Positions 10,686 through 22,202 of a DNA stretch of 64,000 bases are shown here, one piece after another. This stretch comes from Dermatemys mawii. Taxonomy: Eukaryota > Chordata > Testudines > Dermatemydidae. How positions within the stretch are numbered: the stretch's first letter is position 1; every line of letters starts with the position of its first letter. Position numbers and translations under genes: made by a program. The notes beneath the pieces were generated by a model. It did no database searches. It had not been told where the DNA came from and saw only the letters and a program-made list of their open reading frames with translations. The stretch covers positions 52,340,453 through 52,404,452 of the forward strand of contig ML677326.1 of assembly GCA_007922305.1 (NCBI GenBank), in the 5' to 3' direction.

Positions 10686-11504
10686 TACTCTGCAGCTCCT
10701 TAGCACATTTAACAGTGTTTCCCTCAAGCAGAGTACCGCACTAGATCCCTGCTAACAACACTCATCTTCTTCCTGCACTCACCCAAAACTAGCCATGATC
10801 CCAGAAGGATTTTGGGATGTGACCATAAACAATTGTAGGGCTAGAGCCACAAGAAAACAGAAAAGGAGTGGGGATTTTACACAGAGAAAGTTTGAGATCC
10901 CGCCACCCACCCTGCCTATTACATAATGACGATGAGCCTTTTCTTGAAGGAATTAAATTATTTGGTTCCCTGCTTTTCCAAAGGTATGTGGCAATTTATA
11001 CAAGGTGCAGTAACTGTTGAATGTCTAGAATTCTATGCCTGAACAATGTGGGTATCCCAAAATACATTGCTGGAACTTCTGGTGCTGTCTGTTTTCAACA
11101 AGTGATTTTACTATCTACAGGCGGGGAATAGGATAAAAGCCATTTCCTCTCTCTTGATAAAAGGACCACATTGTTTTGTTTATTTAGAAGGAAGTATTGG
11201 GAGGGTAGGAATATCACCATACATTGCTCTGGCAAGCAAATCTCAACTTGGAACCAGAATTGTGTTGTAGGAGGACAATCCAAGAGATAATGAATGAAAG
11301 TCCTTATCAGGGCTTTTCATTTAGGAGCATAAATGTTTTAGAAATATGTTTTGGCAAAGGGAACAAAGTATACAAATTAAGGAAAAGAAAGTGAGCCAGT
11401 TTTTCCACTGCCTTGAACCTACTGTAGTCATTTACTGCAGTGTGTCAGTAAAGAGTTACCATTTTGATCTGGTAGCATTTAACAGCTCACTTGCACAGGT
11501 GAAA
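10686..11504. other. No gene recognised
   Basis: AT-rich sequence with no recognised exon, repeat or RNA gene. Confidence 0.5.
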
Positions 11505-11592
11505 ATGACTATTCCAAGAGTAAGGCAGCAGACACCTGAGTTCCATTCTCAGCTATGCCACTGATTCACGCTATGACTGTGGGTCAGTCACA
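11505..11592 (+). mobile_element. MIR-like CORE-SINE remnant
   Basis: The segment with ACACCTGAGTTCCATTC, AGCTATGCCACTGA and TGTGGGTCAGTCACA follows the order of a MIR: B-box, CTCTGCCACT, then the TGTGACCTTGGGCAAGTCAC core. It is cut off at 11592 by the next element. Confidence 0.6.
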
Positions 11593-11668
11593 TATAGGGT
11601 GACCAGATTTCCTGATTTTATAGGGACAGTCCCAATATTTGGGGCTGTTTCTTATATAGGTCCCAAAT
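11593..11668 (+). mobile_element. Fragment of a GGGTGACCAGA-type MITE
   Basis: ATAGGGTGACCAGATTTCC, then TTTTATAGGGACAGTCCC and TTTGGGGCTG, match the left end of a MITE family frequent in turtle and crocodilian genomes as I remember it. The right half with the inverse TCTGGTCACCCT is missing. Confidence 0.6.
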
Positions 11669-13554
11669 AAATGGACCAGAGTGGCACCAGTGCATAGAAT
11701 CTGTGCAGACCCATTGCATAAGGATGGATTATGACTCAGGAAGAGGACAACACAATAAGGACTCTGCTTTTTTCCACTTTCCTTTTTCTTCTGTAGGGTA
11801 AATGATTTTTGGTGTTTTCTTCCTACCCATAGGCAACACGCAATTCTTTTCAGATTATATCATACATTTCTGGGGGTGTTGATATCTGTCTTAATCTTGA
11901 GGAAAGACCTTTCAACAAACCCTGGGTGACTCAGTTATCAGACTTATCTTGCTCAAATAACATTTTATCCCTCAAGAGCTCAGGCTAAATCTTTATTTTT
12001 AATTAGATTAGTAAAGATTTGTGTGTGAGCCCGTAAATTGAGTTGAAATAGCATCTTAAGAATCATTGCAATCATAGTGCTATTTCACATATGTACACTC
12101 CTTTCTTATAGGATGGTCTGTAATTTAATACATAGTGGCATATTTCCACTATATTTATGTACATATTAAAAACTTTATAAGTGAAGACAAATAACTATTA
12201 TATAAATGGCAGCACAGCCAAATCACTACAAAAATTTCATCTCATTTAGTTTAACTTTTTAAGCTAACTTTGTGCTTTAACAAGCTCCTCTTACAGTTTT
12301 CCCACTTAAACAGAGCTGACAGCAAGATATGTAGAATTAACTAACGCTATACCTGGGAGTCTATTTGCTCAATGTTTTGTTATGTCTGATGAAAGATATT
12401 TTATTAACATCAAGAAATGTCACTTTTCCCAACAAAAACACCAGCAGAACCTCCAATTAGTTCTCCCCAATATGGTCAATGTGCTACGAGGGATTCTATA
12501 TGTATGTAAGCAAGATTCTATATGTATGATGGCAAACAGTGGGGAAAGTCATTAAGAAGCCTTCCTGGGAATACTTTTCAGCTAGGTATCCAGCATTTAA
12601 GGGTTGAAGCCGGGAAAACAAGGCTGATAGAATAGTAGATCATGGACTATAGATTATTTACTCAGCATGTGATCCATTACCTTTTGCAAAGAGAAGGAAA
12701 GCAAATAAAGTGAGTTTTAGCTAAAACATAAGAGAAAAGTAAGCCAAAGAAATGAATCTCACCAAAAAAAAAAAAAAAAGCAAGACATGCTAGTAGGTGT
12801 TAGCAGTGGTTGTCAATACAGCATAGTTACGAGAACTAAAGTCTCTTGAAAAACAAAAGGCACCATACATTGTTCCATGTGTTCATTTCACCTCATGAAC
12901 CAGTTCAGAATCATTCATGAGCATTTTTCGGCAAAGGCAATACTCTTACAAATTTCATATTCCTAAGTCAAGAAAATTTTGGAATGAAGCCTGAAAATAG
13001 AAAGCACTAAATGCAACACCAGTAAACAATTAACAGCTTAATATGTTGAGCTAAGAAACAAAGGAGCAAGACAACAATGCTTTTCATTAGACTACTGAAA
13101 AAAGCCTGTGTCTCCAAGTGCCCTTCTTTTTCTTTATCGGCACAAAAAATGCCTCTGTAGAGTCAAAGATGGTTCAAAGGAGTCATTCAAGTCATTTCTG
13201 ATATACAGATCATTATTTTGGTAACCATGTGTGGTGGTCTTGTTTTGCATTCCTAATATCTTAAGTGAATTTGCCAATATTCAGAAAACAGCTTGCCAAT
13301 ATCAATAACTGGAGGCTGGTTGTAAGATATTTAAATATTAAATTATTGCTTTATAGTTCTTCCCTCCTAAAGGTCTCAAAGGGATATTGTCAACCATTTT
13401 TAAATAACTAAAATCTAGTTGATAGAGATTCTTTAACTATCTGGGTATTTCGAATCCTTTTTTTAAAAAAGGTATTTTTTCTGTTCCTGTGTTGATGTAC
13501 TTAAAAATGTCATTTTGGGAAGAAAAATTGACTGACTACTGTTTATACATAAAG
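11669..13554. other. No gene recognised; contains a short poly(A)
   Basis: AT-rich stretch with a 16-base A run at 12764-12779. No exon, RNA gene or further repeat was recognised. Confidence 0.5.
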
Positions 13555-14225
13555 CAAAACTGAATCTACATTTCTAAAAGAGATGGTGGGTAAGATATCT
13601 TTCATTAGATCCACTTCTGCTGATGGAAGAGACAGGCTGTAAACTTCACGGAGCTCTTTCTTGGTCTCAGGAAGGTAACCAGTGTGTCCTAAATACAAGG
13701 TGGAACAGACTGTTAAACAGAAGAGGCTCACATGTGACACATTTAACACCTCAGCATTTGTAGACAAAGGAGGGTAATAGGAGAATGTGTTACAAATTGT
13801 TTTAATCAGCCATAAAACCAATGTCTGTTAAGTCCATGTTTTTAGAGTGTCCAGATGAGTTATGAATTTAAATTCCCATCCTTTGAATTTATATGGAGGT
13901 TTCTTTTGAGGATGAGGACCAAGAGAGGTCAGATATGGAATGATAGCTTTATGAAAAGTGTTCACGCACAGTTGATACTATAGGGCTTTTTTTCCTGTGT
14001 GACTTCATTCGAGAATGTAATGAATGTCTGGTTTCACCCAGTTATTCACCTATTTGTTGTTGGGGCATTTGACTCACTGGATGAGGGACACCACGTGTTG
14101 TTACAGGCATACGTAAAACCCATGGAATTTGAAAGGTGTATTGTGGGAGAGTTGATCTTCGTAGCAATACAGGTTTTGCATCATTTCTGGGAGGGTCTGG
14201 TGCCACTTTGAGTTGTTGTGTCTGT
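13555..14225 (-). mobile_element. Penelope-like element 3' remnant (GIY-YIG end and tail)
   Basis: On the minus strand, around 14220-14050, broken frames give GTRP, CKTC and CNNT fragments in the order of the Cys-rich linker and GIY-YIG endonuclease of Penelope-like elements. Further on come GGACACTC, ACATGGACTTAACAGACATTGG and a tail like CTTCCATCAGCAGAAGTGG, followed by AAAGATATCTTACCCACC. The same tail recurs at 29612-29785 and 52870-52985. Stops and frameshifts abolish coding. The class assignment is from memory of turtle repeats. Confidence 0.5.
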
Positions 14226-14867
14226 TCTATACATTTGTAAAGCTCTTTGAGATCTACTAATGAAAAGGTGTATATTCAAGACAGGTCTCACTAACTCATT
14301 TGTTATTAGAGCTGTCCAATACACAAAGTAAACCAGTCAAGAAATAGAGATTTTTTTCACTAGCTTTTCAGTTATAATAATCTTAGGTGTTACTTATAAT
14401 TATAGTAGACACACATTTTTCAGACAGCAGTTTGATTTTCAAGATGAGTGTGTCCCTTTAAATAAGTCCCATCATGCAGTTAAGTCAACCACCTGACTGA
14501 GCTGTACTCCATAGCTTTTGTATTTGTGAACTTTTCAGCCATGTTCTCAGTGCTATATTTTCATGTTATGGGGGCATTAACTAATTCTCCATAGTGGTGT
14601 TGTTAAATGTATATAGCATATATTTCCCTAGATTCTTCTGACACTGCAGTTCTTAAGGTCATAGTTGTTCCCTTGATATACGATGACAGAGTACATTAAC
14701 TTCAGTCAAGAAAATTGATTGGTAGAAATATATGTATAAAATCTAATATAAAAGCAGCATGGAAAAAGAATCAGAACTGAACCTACGATTACATTCCTGA
14801 GACATTCTATAGCAATGAATATGCTTTCCCAAATTAAACAGATTTTAGCAATAATTTAAATAACCAG
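14226..14867. other. No gene recognised
   Basis: AT-rich spacer between the Penelope-like remnant and the solo LTR; nothing recognised. Confidence 0.5.
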
Positions 14868-15527
14868 TGTGACAAAGCTCCAAGTTTGTACTTGTGGGTC
14901 CTGCGCTTCCTGGCAGATTTAGAGGCCTCAGAAACACATCTAGGCCCCAGAGTGACCTCCCTTTCTCAGTATAATTGGCAAGAGTCACCACCTAGTGAGT
15001 TACCTTCATCACAGGCCAGTATGGAAGACGGAAAAGGGGGGAACCTGGGCCCACCCTTTACTCTGGGCTCCAGCCCAGGGACCCTAATAGTATCAGCTAA
15101 GATGGCTGACCTTTTATCCACAAAACACAATACAATTCCCTGGGATACTTCCCCACAGCAGTCCCCGCTTCTTCAAACTCCACTTCACCCTAACCTCAGG
15201 GCCTCCTTCCTTCTGGATGATATTTTGTCCATCACTCAGTCTCACCAACAGCACAACCTCCTTCCACAGCTCCTGACACCCACAGCCCACCTGACTAACT
15301 GGGAGGTTTTTATCTGGTTTCAGCCAGTCCCTGATTGGCTTCAGGTGTCCCAATCAGGCTAGCTGTTTCTACTCCTTTCTGGAAGGTTCTTAATTGGCCC
15401 CAGGTGTCTTGATTGACCTGGAATAGCCTTTGTTTGGCTATCCAGGGAACAGGGACCTGCACATCCTGAGACTAATATACCGGCCTTCCAGCACTCTCTT
15501 ATATCCTTCTGGTCTGACTCCGTCACA
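14868..15527 (+). mobile_element. Solo LTR (TGTGAC...GTCACA), 660 bp
   Basis: It begins TGTGACAAAGCTCC and ends GACTCCGTCACA. CCAG flanks both sides (14864-14867 and 15528-15531), a 4-bp target duplication that becomes 5 bp (ACCAG) if the LTR is taken to end one base earlier. Landmarks such as GTGGGTCCTGCGCTT, GAACCTGGGCCC, CCCTGATTGGCTTCAGGTG and CAGGGAACAG fit an abundant turtle LTR family. A 158-codon ORF inside it is not coding: it has no family resemblance and lies across the LTR. Confidence 0.8.
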
Positions 15528-16200
15528 CCAGATACCTTGTATTACAGTGCAAAAAGGAGGTCAGACAGCACCAGAGGGAAGATGATTAAAGTAAAGAACA
15601 AAGCAAACTAAAATTGTAAAAGAAAAGAAATCAGAACTATCATACTGTAGTTAGAGATGAGTGATCTAGACACAAACTATATATCCTGAAGAACAATGCT
15701 GCCTGTATACACAATTGAGCGTACAAAGTTATCGCTATCTTTATAATATCCTGTCACACATGTTGGATTTTTTTCCTGTCACCACATTAGTTTCTTGTAA
15801 AAAACAGATTTAGAAACATATTCTCTGTCATTATAATTTCACAACTTGTGAAAGTTCCTTGGAATTAAAGTTTATTGCATCAGAATTTTCTGTCTTTTCT
15901 ATTTTTCACTGCTATTCAGTGATAAAACATTCTCCTCCCTTACCTCCCCCATCCCAATTTGCTATCACAGAAATCTATTTGGAGTGCACATAAATAAGTG
16001 GTTAACCACACTCTTCAGAAATTGCACTGAATTCCACCTTCTCAGACAGATCTGATTATGGTCCTAGATAATAAAAGTATCAGAGGCACTGAACCAACTT
16101 TCTTGTACACTTATCGATTATCAGCAAGACCACAGGCCTCTGCTTAACTTTGGAACTGCATTCCTTTATCCCTTCAGTTGTACCTATAACAACTTGCCCC
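15528..16200. other. No gene recognised
   Basis: AT-rich spacer; nothing recognised. Confidence 0.5.
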
Positions 16201-16570
16201 TTACACCGGTCTACAATTTTTTAGAAGTCGTCTGCTTCAGAGATAAAATGTATTTATTTATTATGAATAAATTGATATTTATTACGTATTTTGATGTGTT
16301 GAATTCAAATATGACAATTAAAACAACTGATTGGCTACTGTTTCTAAGATATTTAAGTTTTTACATGTTATGTCTATGTATATTGTGCAGATAGTAGAGT
16401 TTTAATCATAAATTGTAAACCTAGGTCTTTTCATGTGTTTATGGTTGCTTTATATGATAATATTTCACCTGTCCTGTTTATGTAACACTTTACAAATCAG
16501 CAAAAGGGTTATATAAATAAAATGTATTATGAAACAAAAGGCAAAAAACTATTACGTACATAGTTTAGTC

Positions 16571-18252
16571 CTATTCAGTGTCTACTCTGCGCTTCTTGGC
16601 TTGTCTCTTGTATTCATTAAATGGAGCATCTCTTGTCACTGTCCAGCAATAGTCTGCAAGCATTGATGGGCTCCATTTGCTCTGATAGCGTTTCTCTATT
16701 GTTGCAATGTCCTGGTGAAATCACTCGCCGTGCTCATCGTTCACTGCTCCGCAGTTCGGTGGAAAAAAATCTAGATGAGAGTGCAAAAAATGTATCTTTA
16801 ATGACATGTTGCAACCAAGGCTTTTGTATGCCTTGAGGAGGTTTTCAACCTGTAGTTGTCTGCCTTGTTGTTTCCGAGAAAATGTATTGCCACTGACTGG
16901 AAGGCTTTCCATGCCGTCTTTTCCTTGCCACGCAGTGCGTGGTCAAATGCATCATCTCGAAGAAGTTCACGAATCTGAGGACCAACAAAGAAACCTTCCT
17001 TTATCTTAGCTTCACTTAACCTTGAAAATTTTTCAAGGAGGTACTTGAAAGCTGCTTGTGTTTTGTCAATGGCCTTGACAAAGTTCTTCATCAGACCCAG
17101 CTTGATGTGTAAGGGTGGTAACAAAATCTTCCTTGATTCAACAAGTGGTGGATGCTGAACACTTTTTCTCCCAGGCTCCAATGACTGTTGGAGTGGCCAG
17201 TCCTTCTTGATGTAGTGGGAATCTCTTGCACGACTATCCCATTCGCAGAGAAAACAGCAGTACATTGTGTATCCAGTCTGCAGACCAAGCAAGAGAGCAA
17301 CAACCTTCAAATCGCCACAAAGCTGCCACTGATGTTGGTCATAGTTTATGCACCTCAAAAGTTGTTTCATGTTGTCATAGGTTTCCTTCATATGGACTGC
17401 ATGACCAACTGGAATTGATGGCAAAACATTGCCATTATGCAACAAAACAGCTTTAAGACTCGTCTTCGATGAATCAATGAAGAGTCTCCACTCATTTGGA
17501 TTGTGAACGATGTTGAGGGCTGCCATCACAACATCGATGTTGTTACAGGCTACAAGACCACCTTCCATGAAGAAGAATGGGACAAGATCCTTTTGATGGT
17601 CACAGAACATGGAAACCCTAACATCACCTGCCAGGAGATTCCACTGCTGTAGTCTGGAGCCCAACAGCTCTGCCTTACTCTTGGGTAGTTCCAAATCCCT
17701 GACAAGGTCATTCAGTTCAGTTTATGTTATGAGGTGTGGTTCAGAGGAGGAGGATGGGAGTAAATGTGGGTCCTGTGACATTGATGGTTCAGGACCAGAA
17801 GTTTCATCCTCTTCCTCTTCTGACTCAAGTGAGAATGATTCTCGTGCATCAGGAACCGGCAGTCCTTCTCCGTGGGGTATTGGGCGTATAGCTGATGGAA
17901 TGTTTGGATAATGCACAGTCCACTTTTTCTTCTTTGGCACACCTTTCCCAACTGGAGGCACCATGCAGAAGTAACAATTGCTGGTATGATCTGTCGGCTC
18001 TCTCCAAATCATTGGCACTGCAAAAGGCATAGATTTCCTTTTCCTGTTCAACCACTGGCGAAGATTTGTTGCACAAGTGTTGCGGCATATGTGTGGGGCC
18101 CACCTCTTGTCCTGATCTCCAATTTTGCAGCCAAAATAAAGATGATAGGCTTTCTTAACCATAGTGGTTATACTGCGCTTTTGTGATGCAAAAGTCACTT
18201 CACCACAAACATAGCAGAAGTTATCTGCACTGTTCACACAAGTACGAGGCAT
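16571..18252 (-). pseudogene. Decayed gene of an uncharacterised zinc-finger, transposase-like protein
   Basis: The minus-strand frame starts with MPRTCVNSADNFCYVCGEV at 18252. It runs to 16798 with one in-frame TAA at 17724-17722, shifts frame near 16860, meets a TGA at 16723-16721 and ends at a TAG at 16573-16571. The intact length would be about 560 codons. The N-terminal 100 residues hold four Cys/His pairs (CYVC, HICRNTC, CYFC), likely zinc-binding. A Ser/Glu-rich acidic linker follows. Then comes a conserved domain with EWRLFIDSSKTSLKAVLL, which recalls an RNase H-like first strand, and further on HFLHSHLDFFP and a short DEHGE motif. I recognise this as a family found in many copies, unnamed, in arthropod and vertebrate genomes. 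Its function is unknown; transposase is inferred from copy number and the inverted repeats. Confidence 0.65.
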
Positions 18253-18389
18253 CTCTGCTCACTTTGGCTAAACAGAAATGTGTCCCTTTGCAAAATCAAA
18301 CACTGACAAATAAGAGAGCATGACACTGTATGATTTCTAGAGCTGATATAGGGCAATTTGTTCAGCAGAGTGACATAAGCTTCGTTATG

Positions 18390-18471
18390 ATTGCATCATC
18401 CATGACTTCTAGGAATAACATGATGCAATTCATATCATGTATGATGCAATACCAGCTTCAGATTGCATCAT
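18390..18471. promoter_or_regulatory. Four perfect copies of ATGATGCAAT
   Basis: The 10-mer ATGATGCAAT occurs at 18420-18429 and 18441-18450, and its complement ATTGCATCAT at 18390-18399 and 18462-18471. This arrangement lies 138 to 219 bases upstream of the start codon of the decayed gene. The embedded TGATGCAAT is the ATF4-C/EBP composite (amino-acid/stress response) element, identical in core to the one known from the CHOP promoter. It could be a promoter module or a transposase-binding subterminal array. Confidence 0.7.
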
Positions 18472-18765
18472 TCATTGTTTTGCCTAAAAAGCAAGTACTG
18501 TCCAAACCCAGTCATAGATTTATTCATAGATCCAGTCAAAGATGTATTTTAGTCATTTCTGGTTTAAATTGAGATCCCTTCCCTTTATAACTCACTTCGC
18601 CTCCGCCATTCCCATGTCAAGGGTCGTATATACTGATCCAATAGCATATCTTGAAAACTAGAGCCAATCAACAATTTTAAGCATCAGTTTCGTTCTCAGT
18701 GACCCACAATTAGTAAAGTTTGACTACATTTATTTCAGAAGCATTTTGGCTGTAGAGAAGTGTTA

Positions 18766-21700
18766 TTTCAGATTAACTTTCCCATGTCAACAAGCCCTTA
18801 CTAGCAATGAACAATTACAAACGTAAGTAATAAAGAAGATATTTAGTTACAGATAAGTTTTATGCATTTCATGGTTTATATGTGGGTAATCTTTTCTCTG
18901 TCTCTATTTTCAAGGCTCTAGACAGAATTATGGACTGACAGGCCTTGTGCTGGTCCTCCGTACAATGGTAAATCTTACCCTGTATCATATTGGGTTCACC
19001 ATTTAAACTTTCAGGGCCCAATTCTTCAAGCTGTCATTTAAGATATATTAAGGAATCTCCAGAGATCTCATAGGGAAAACAATATGCACTTCCCCAGCTC
19101 CATTCTAATAGATTCCCAGACCCACAAAACACCTTCTGAGAGCCCATGGTTGGTGGGATGTGGGAGGCATGGAGGTGACTGACACCCTTCTTTTACATAC
19201 CCAGCAACAAATCCACAAAGGAGTCTGTTTCACAGATCTACTTTAGAGGCAATGATCGAGCTAATTATGTAATGCTGTTTTTAATTTGATTCTTTTTTCA
19301 TTTACTCTCTAAAGTGCACTGAGGAGTTCGGGTGGGGGTGGGAGAGGGTGTGCTACTGTATAGCATGGAAAGAAAAAAGCAGCAATTAAACCTCCATTGG
19401 AACATTAGAAAGCTTCCATGGGGAAAGTGACCCATGTATCTGGGATTCCTATTTAAATTATAGAAGCTACTTATTAAGCTCTTTGACTTAAAGATCCACT
19501 ACTTGGCCTCTGATTTTATGTCCATACTTTTGCACCTGCAAGTAGTTCCCTTCTAGAGTAATTGCCCATGATTCTTTGTGTTGCAGTAACCAGAGTCACT
19601 CTAGGATTCTCTGAATGAATTGTGAGAGAACGTGTCTGTCTTGGGTACATGGGAAGAATTCTAAGAAAGTATTTGAGAACTATTAGCACTTAAATTATTG
19701 AGCCTGTGTCTATACTGAAAAGTGGATGGGCTACTAGACCAAGTTAAAGTGGCACCCAAGAAATAGCTTGCTATGATCCCTGTCATGCCAGCTGGGCCGG
19801 ACTTAAAGCACCAACAAACTTTGAGGTGAGATGGTTGTGTCTGTAGACAGGAAGTGGATTTGGGGCAATCAGGTAAGAGACCAAAATAACTCTGTAGTGA
19901 AGACATACCCTATCTCACCTTAGGTAAATAATTTGTGGCTTGATTGTGTCTCACTAAACTCAGTGGAAATCTTGCCCTTGACTTCAACAAATTAGGACCT
20001 TTGTCTCTGCACCTCCATTAATGGAGGCAATGATACACACTTTTGTAAAAATGTCTGATATCTACGGCTGAAAATTGCTGAGTATCATTATGCTTATTTC
20101 AATTTTCTCACATTAACAATTATTAGTTGGGACATAACTCATAGCAGCACTGTATACTTGCAGTGTCTAGCTGTCATGAGAGAAGCTGCTTGCTCTCTCT
20201 GGTATAACTAGGGATCTCATACCAGGCACAATATAAATAACGAAGCAAAACCATGCAATACAAAATGGTGCTTTCACAATTAGATTTTAGAACAGGCCAT
20301 CAGGACAGAAGAGCCACATCTATACAGTGAAGAGAGGGACTGGACTGCAGGAGAAGTAATCAGGCATTCAGCAGAGAGATAAGACAGCAAGAGGCAAACA
20401 CAAAGCAGTATTCAGTTGTTACTGCAATTCATGTATAACAGTAATGGGCACAGCTCTGCACCTTATGAACAGATATTCTGCTGTAAGAGACCATGCAATC
20501 CATCACACCCAAAAATAGCAGCTTTTGTAAGTCTTAAGCATTCCCACTAATTAAAATAGCCACTGATAGGCCATTCCACACCTACACAAACACAGTCAAA
20601 TAAAAATAGAAGAGACAGAGTAAAATAGGCTGAGGGGAGGCAGAGCATTTAGAATCTGGGTGTCCACCCTCTTATGACACTTGGTGACTCAGTATTAGAG
20701 ATTTATCTCTGATAGATCTCAAGCCAGGAGATCACTCTAATTTGTGACATTGATTGCAATCAGGGAAGTGGCTACTGTATATAATTGCCACTCTTCTGTA
20801 TGGTACATTTTATACTGTACTTGGCTGCTGTGAGCCAGGTTATAAAAGGCTAGGTATTGATCCTCAAAAGGATGGTACTTTTAAAGACCTTCTCCTGTGA
20901 GGTGAGTTTTTACTTCTCTTCACTCATGCTCCGTTTCAGTCCCATTTTAAGATCTAGCCAAACATTCTGCTGTTCTATTCTAGTGCAATAAAAGAGGTTA
21001 CCGAGGTGACATTCACAAAATGTAACCAAGGCCTGACCCAAAGCCCACTGAAGTCAATAGAAAAAGACTTTGGCTTTGAATCAAGCCTTCATATTGGGAC
21101 TGAGAGTCAGAGGGAATTTATCAGGTTAGGAAACGTAGGTGCGTGAAGGACCCTTCAGTTAGCATTTCAGTTATTTGAGTTTCCCAAATATTAACCAGTG
21201 TTAACAGGAAGAGCAAGCAGAAGGGAGATGGATTTTGCTCCTCTTCTCTCTCTGCTCATTTGCCTGTTTTACTCAGTGTTTGACAGGTCTGTAGCTATAT
21301 ATGAAACACAGTAGATGAATTCACTTAATACTGGAGTTCAGGCATTTTACATTAACAACAGAGTGGAAGTTATAATGGCTTGTCAATCAGTCTCAAACTC
21401 TAGCAAAAGAGAAAATAGGATGTGGCAAGATGCTTTCAGAAAAGTTTCACACTAAAAATAGCTCTGCAGTATTTTTTTTAAAAAAACATTGCTTGACTTT
21501 CTCACATTCAAGAAAGATGTTTAAAGAAACCTCTAAAGAAACCTCTGATCATCTGCTTATGACCTTTACATAACACAGCCATAGAATTTCACTCAGTAAT
21601 ATCTTTGTTTAGCTCATAATTTATAGTTTAGCTAGAACATATCTTTCATTTGATCAGAAAGTAATAGTATCCCTAAAATTATTTTAATAGTTTTAGTTCA

Positions 21701-21889
21701 CGTGTGTAACCACACAAATAGGCAATGCATTGGCATCAATAGAGCATAAATCCAAGTAGAGTTTGGCTCAATATGTTTTCTTCTGACAGATCACTCAGAT
21801 CAATATATTCCACACTAACACAGTGTGACTCTTTGTCTGGTTCAGTTTCTAGGCCACATAGGTTTATGAGTCTATTACATCCTTTGAGC
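18766..21889. other. No gene recognised; one hairpin-repeat remnant
   Basis: Mostly unrecognised AT-rich sequence. At 21032-21090, GGCCTGACCCAAAGCCCACTGAAGTCAATAG resembles one arm of a short palindromic repeat widespread in reptile and bird genomes. No exon or RNA gene was seen. Confidence 0.45.
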
Positions 21890-21990
21890 ATGCAGAGCTG
21901 CCTTTTTCAGCTCAAGTAGTAGAGGCTCATGCTCAAAAGTCGATAGAGGCTGCTAAGCTCAAACCCTGGGCACCCCCACAATGCAATCAT
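21890..21990 (+). mobile_element. tRNA-derived SINE fragment
   Basis: CAGCTCAAGTAGTAGAGGC (21909-21927) is an A-box and D-loop-like segment, and AAGCTCAAACCCTG (about 21955-21968) is B-box-like. Order and spacing fit a tRNA-derived head as in turtle SINEs. It is diverged and lacks a clear tail. Confidence 0.5.
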
Positions 21991-22202
21991 TCTGCTAAGC
22001 ATCACTAGCAGTAGGAAGGGCCAGGCTCAATTATCTAGGGAGTCTGTAAAAATAATTGATTGGAGCCTCCAGCTAAAACCTCATCCATTCCCAGATTTTC
22101 AGAACATAAAATGTAACCCTCTTGATCATGTTTCTAGAAATTTCTTCCCCGCTCACACATACTTAGGATTTCTTCAGAAGATGAAGCCATCAATATTTTT
22201 TA

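Larger units (their letters stand above)
16201..18765 (-). mobile_element. DNA-transposon-like element with imperfect TIRs, unnamed family
   Basis: A decayed gene on the minus strand sits between inverted sequences. Outer ends: 16202-16214 (ACACCGGTCTACA) against the complement of 18751-18763, 10 of 13. Subterminal: 16318-16352 against the complement of 18646-18680, 26 of 35 without gaps, sharing TTAAAA, TGATTGGCT and AAGATAT. An intermediate match is TGCTTCAGAGATAAAATGT against TGCTTCTGAAATAAATGT. Long imperfect inverted repeats around a single gene point to cut-and-paste mobility. The exact ends and target duplication are unresolved. I cannot place it in a named superfamily. Confidence 0.6.

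Noticed and set aside
13999..14211. 70-codon plus-strand ORF
   Set aside because: It is antisense to the Penelope-like remnant.
14886..15362. 158-codon ORF
   Set aside because: It lies entirely inside the solo LTR at 14868-15527 and resembles no protein.
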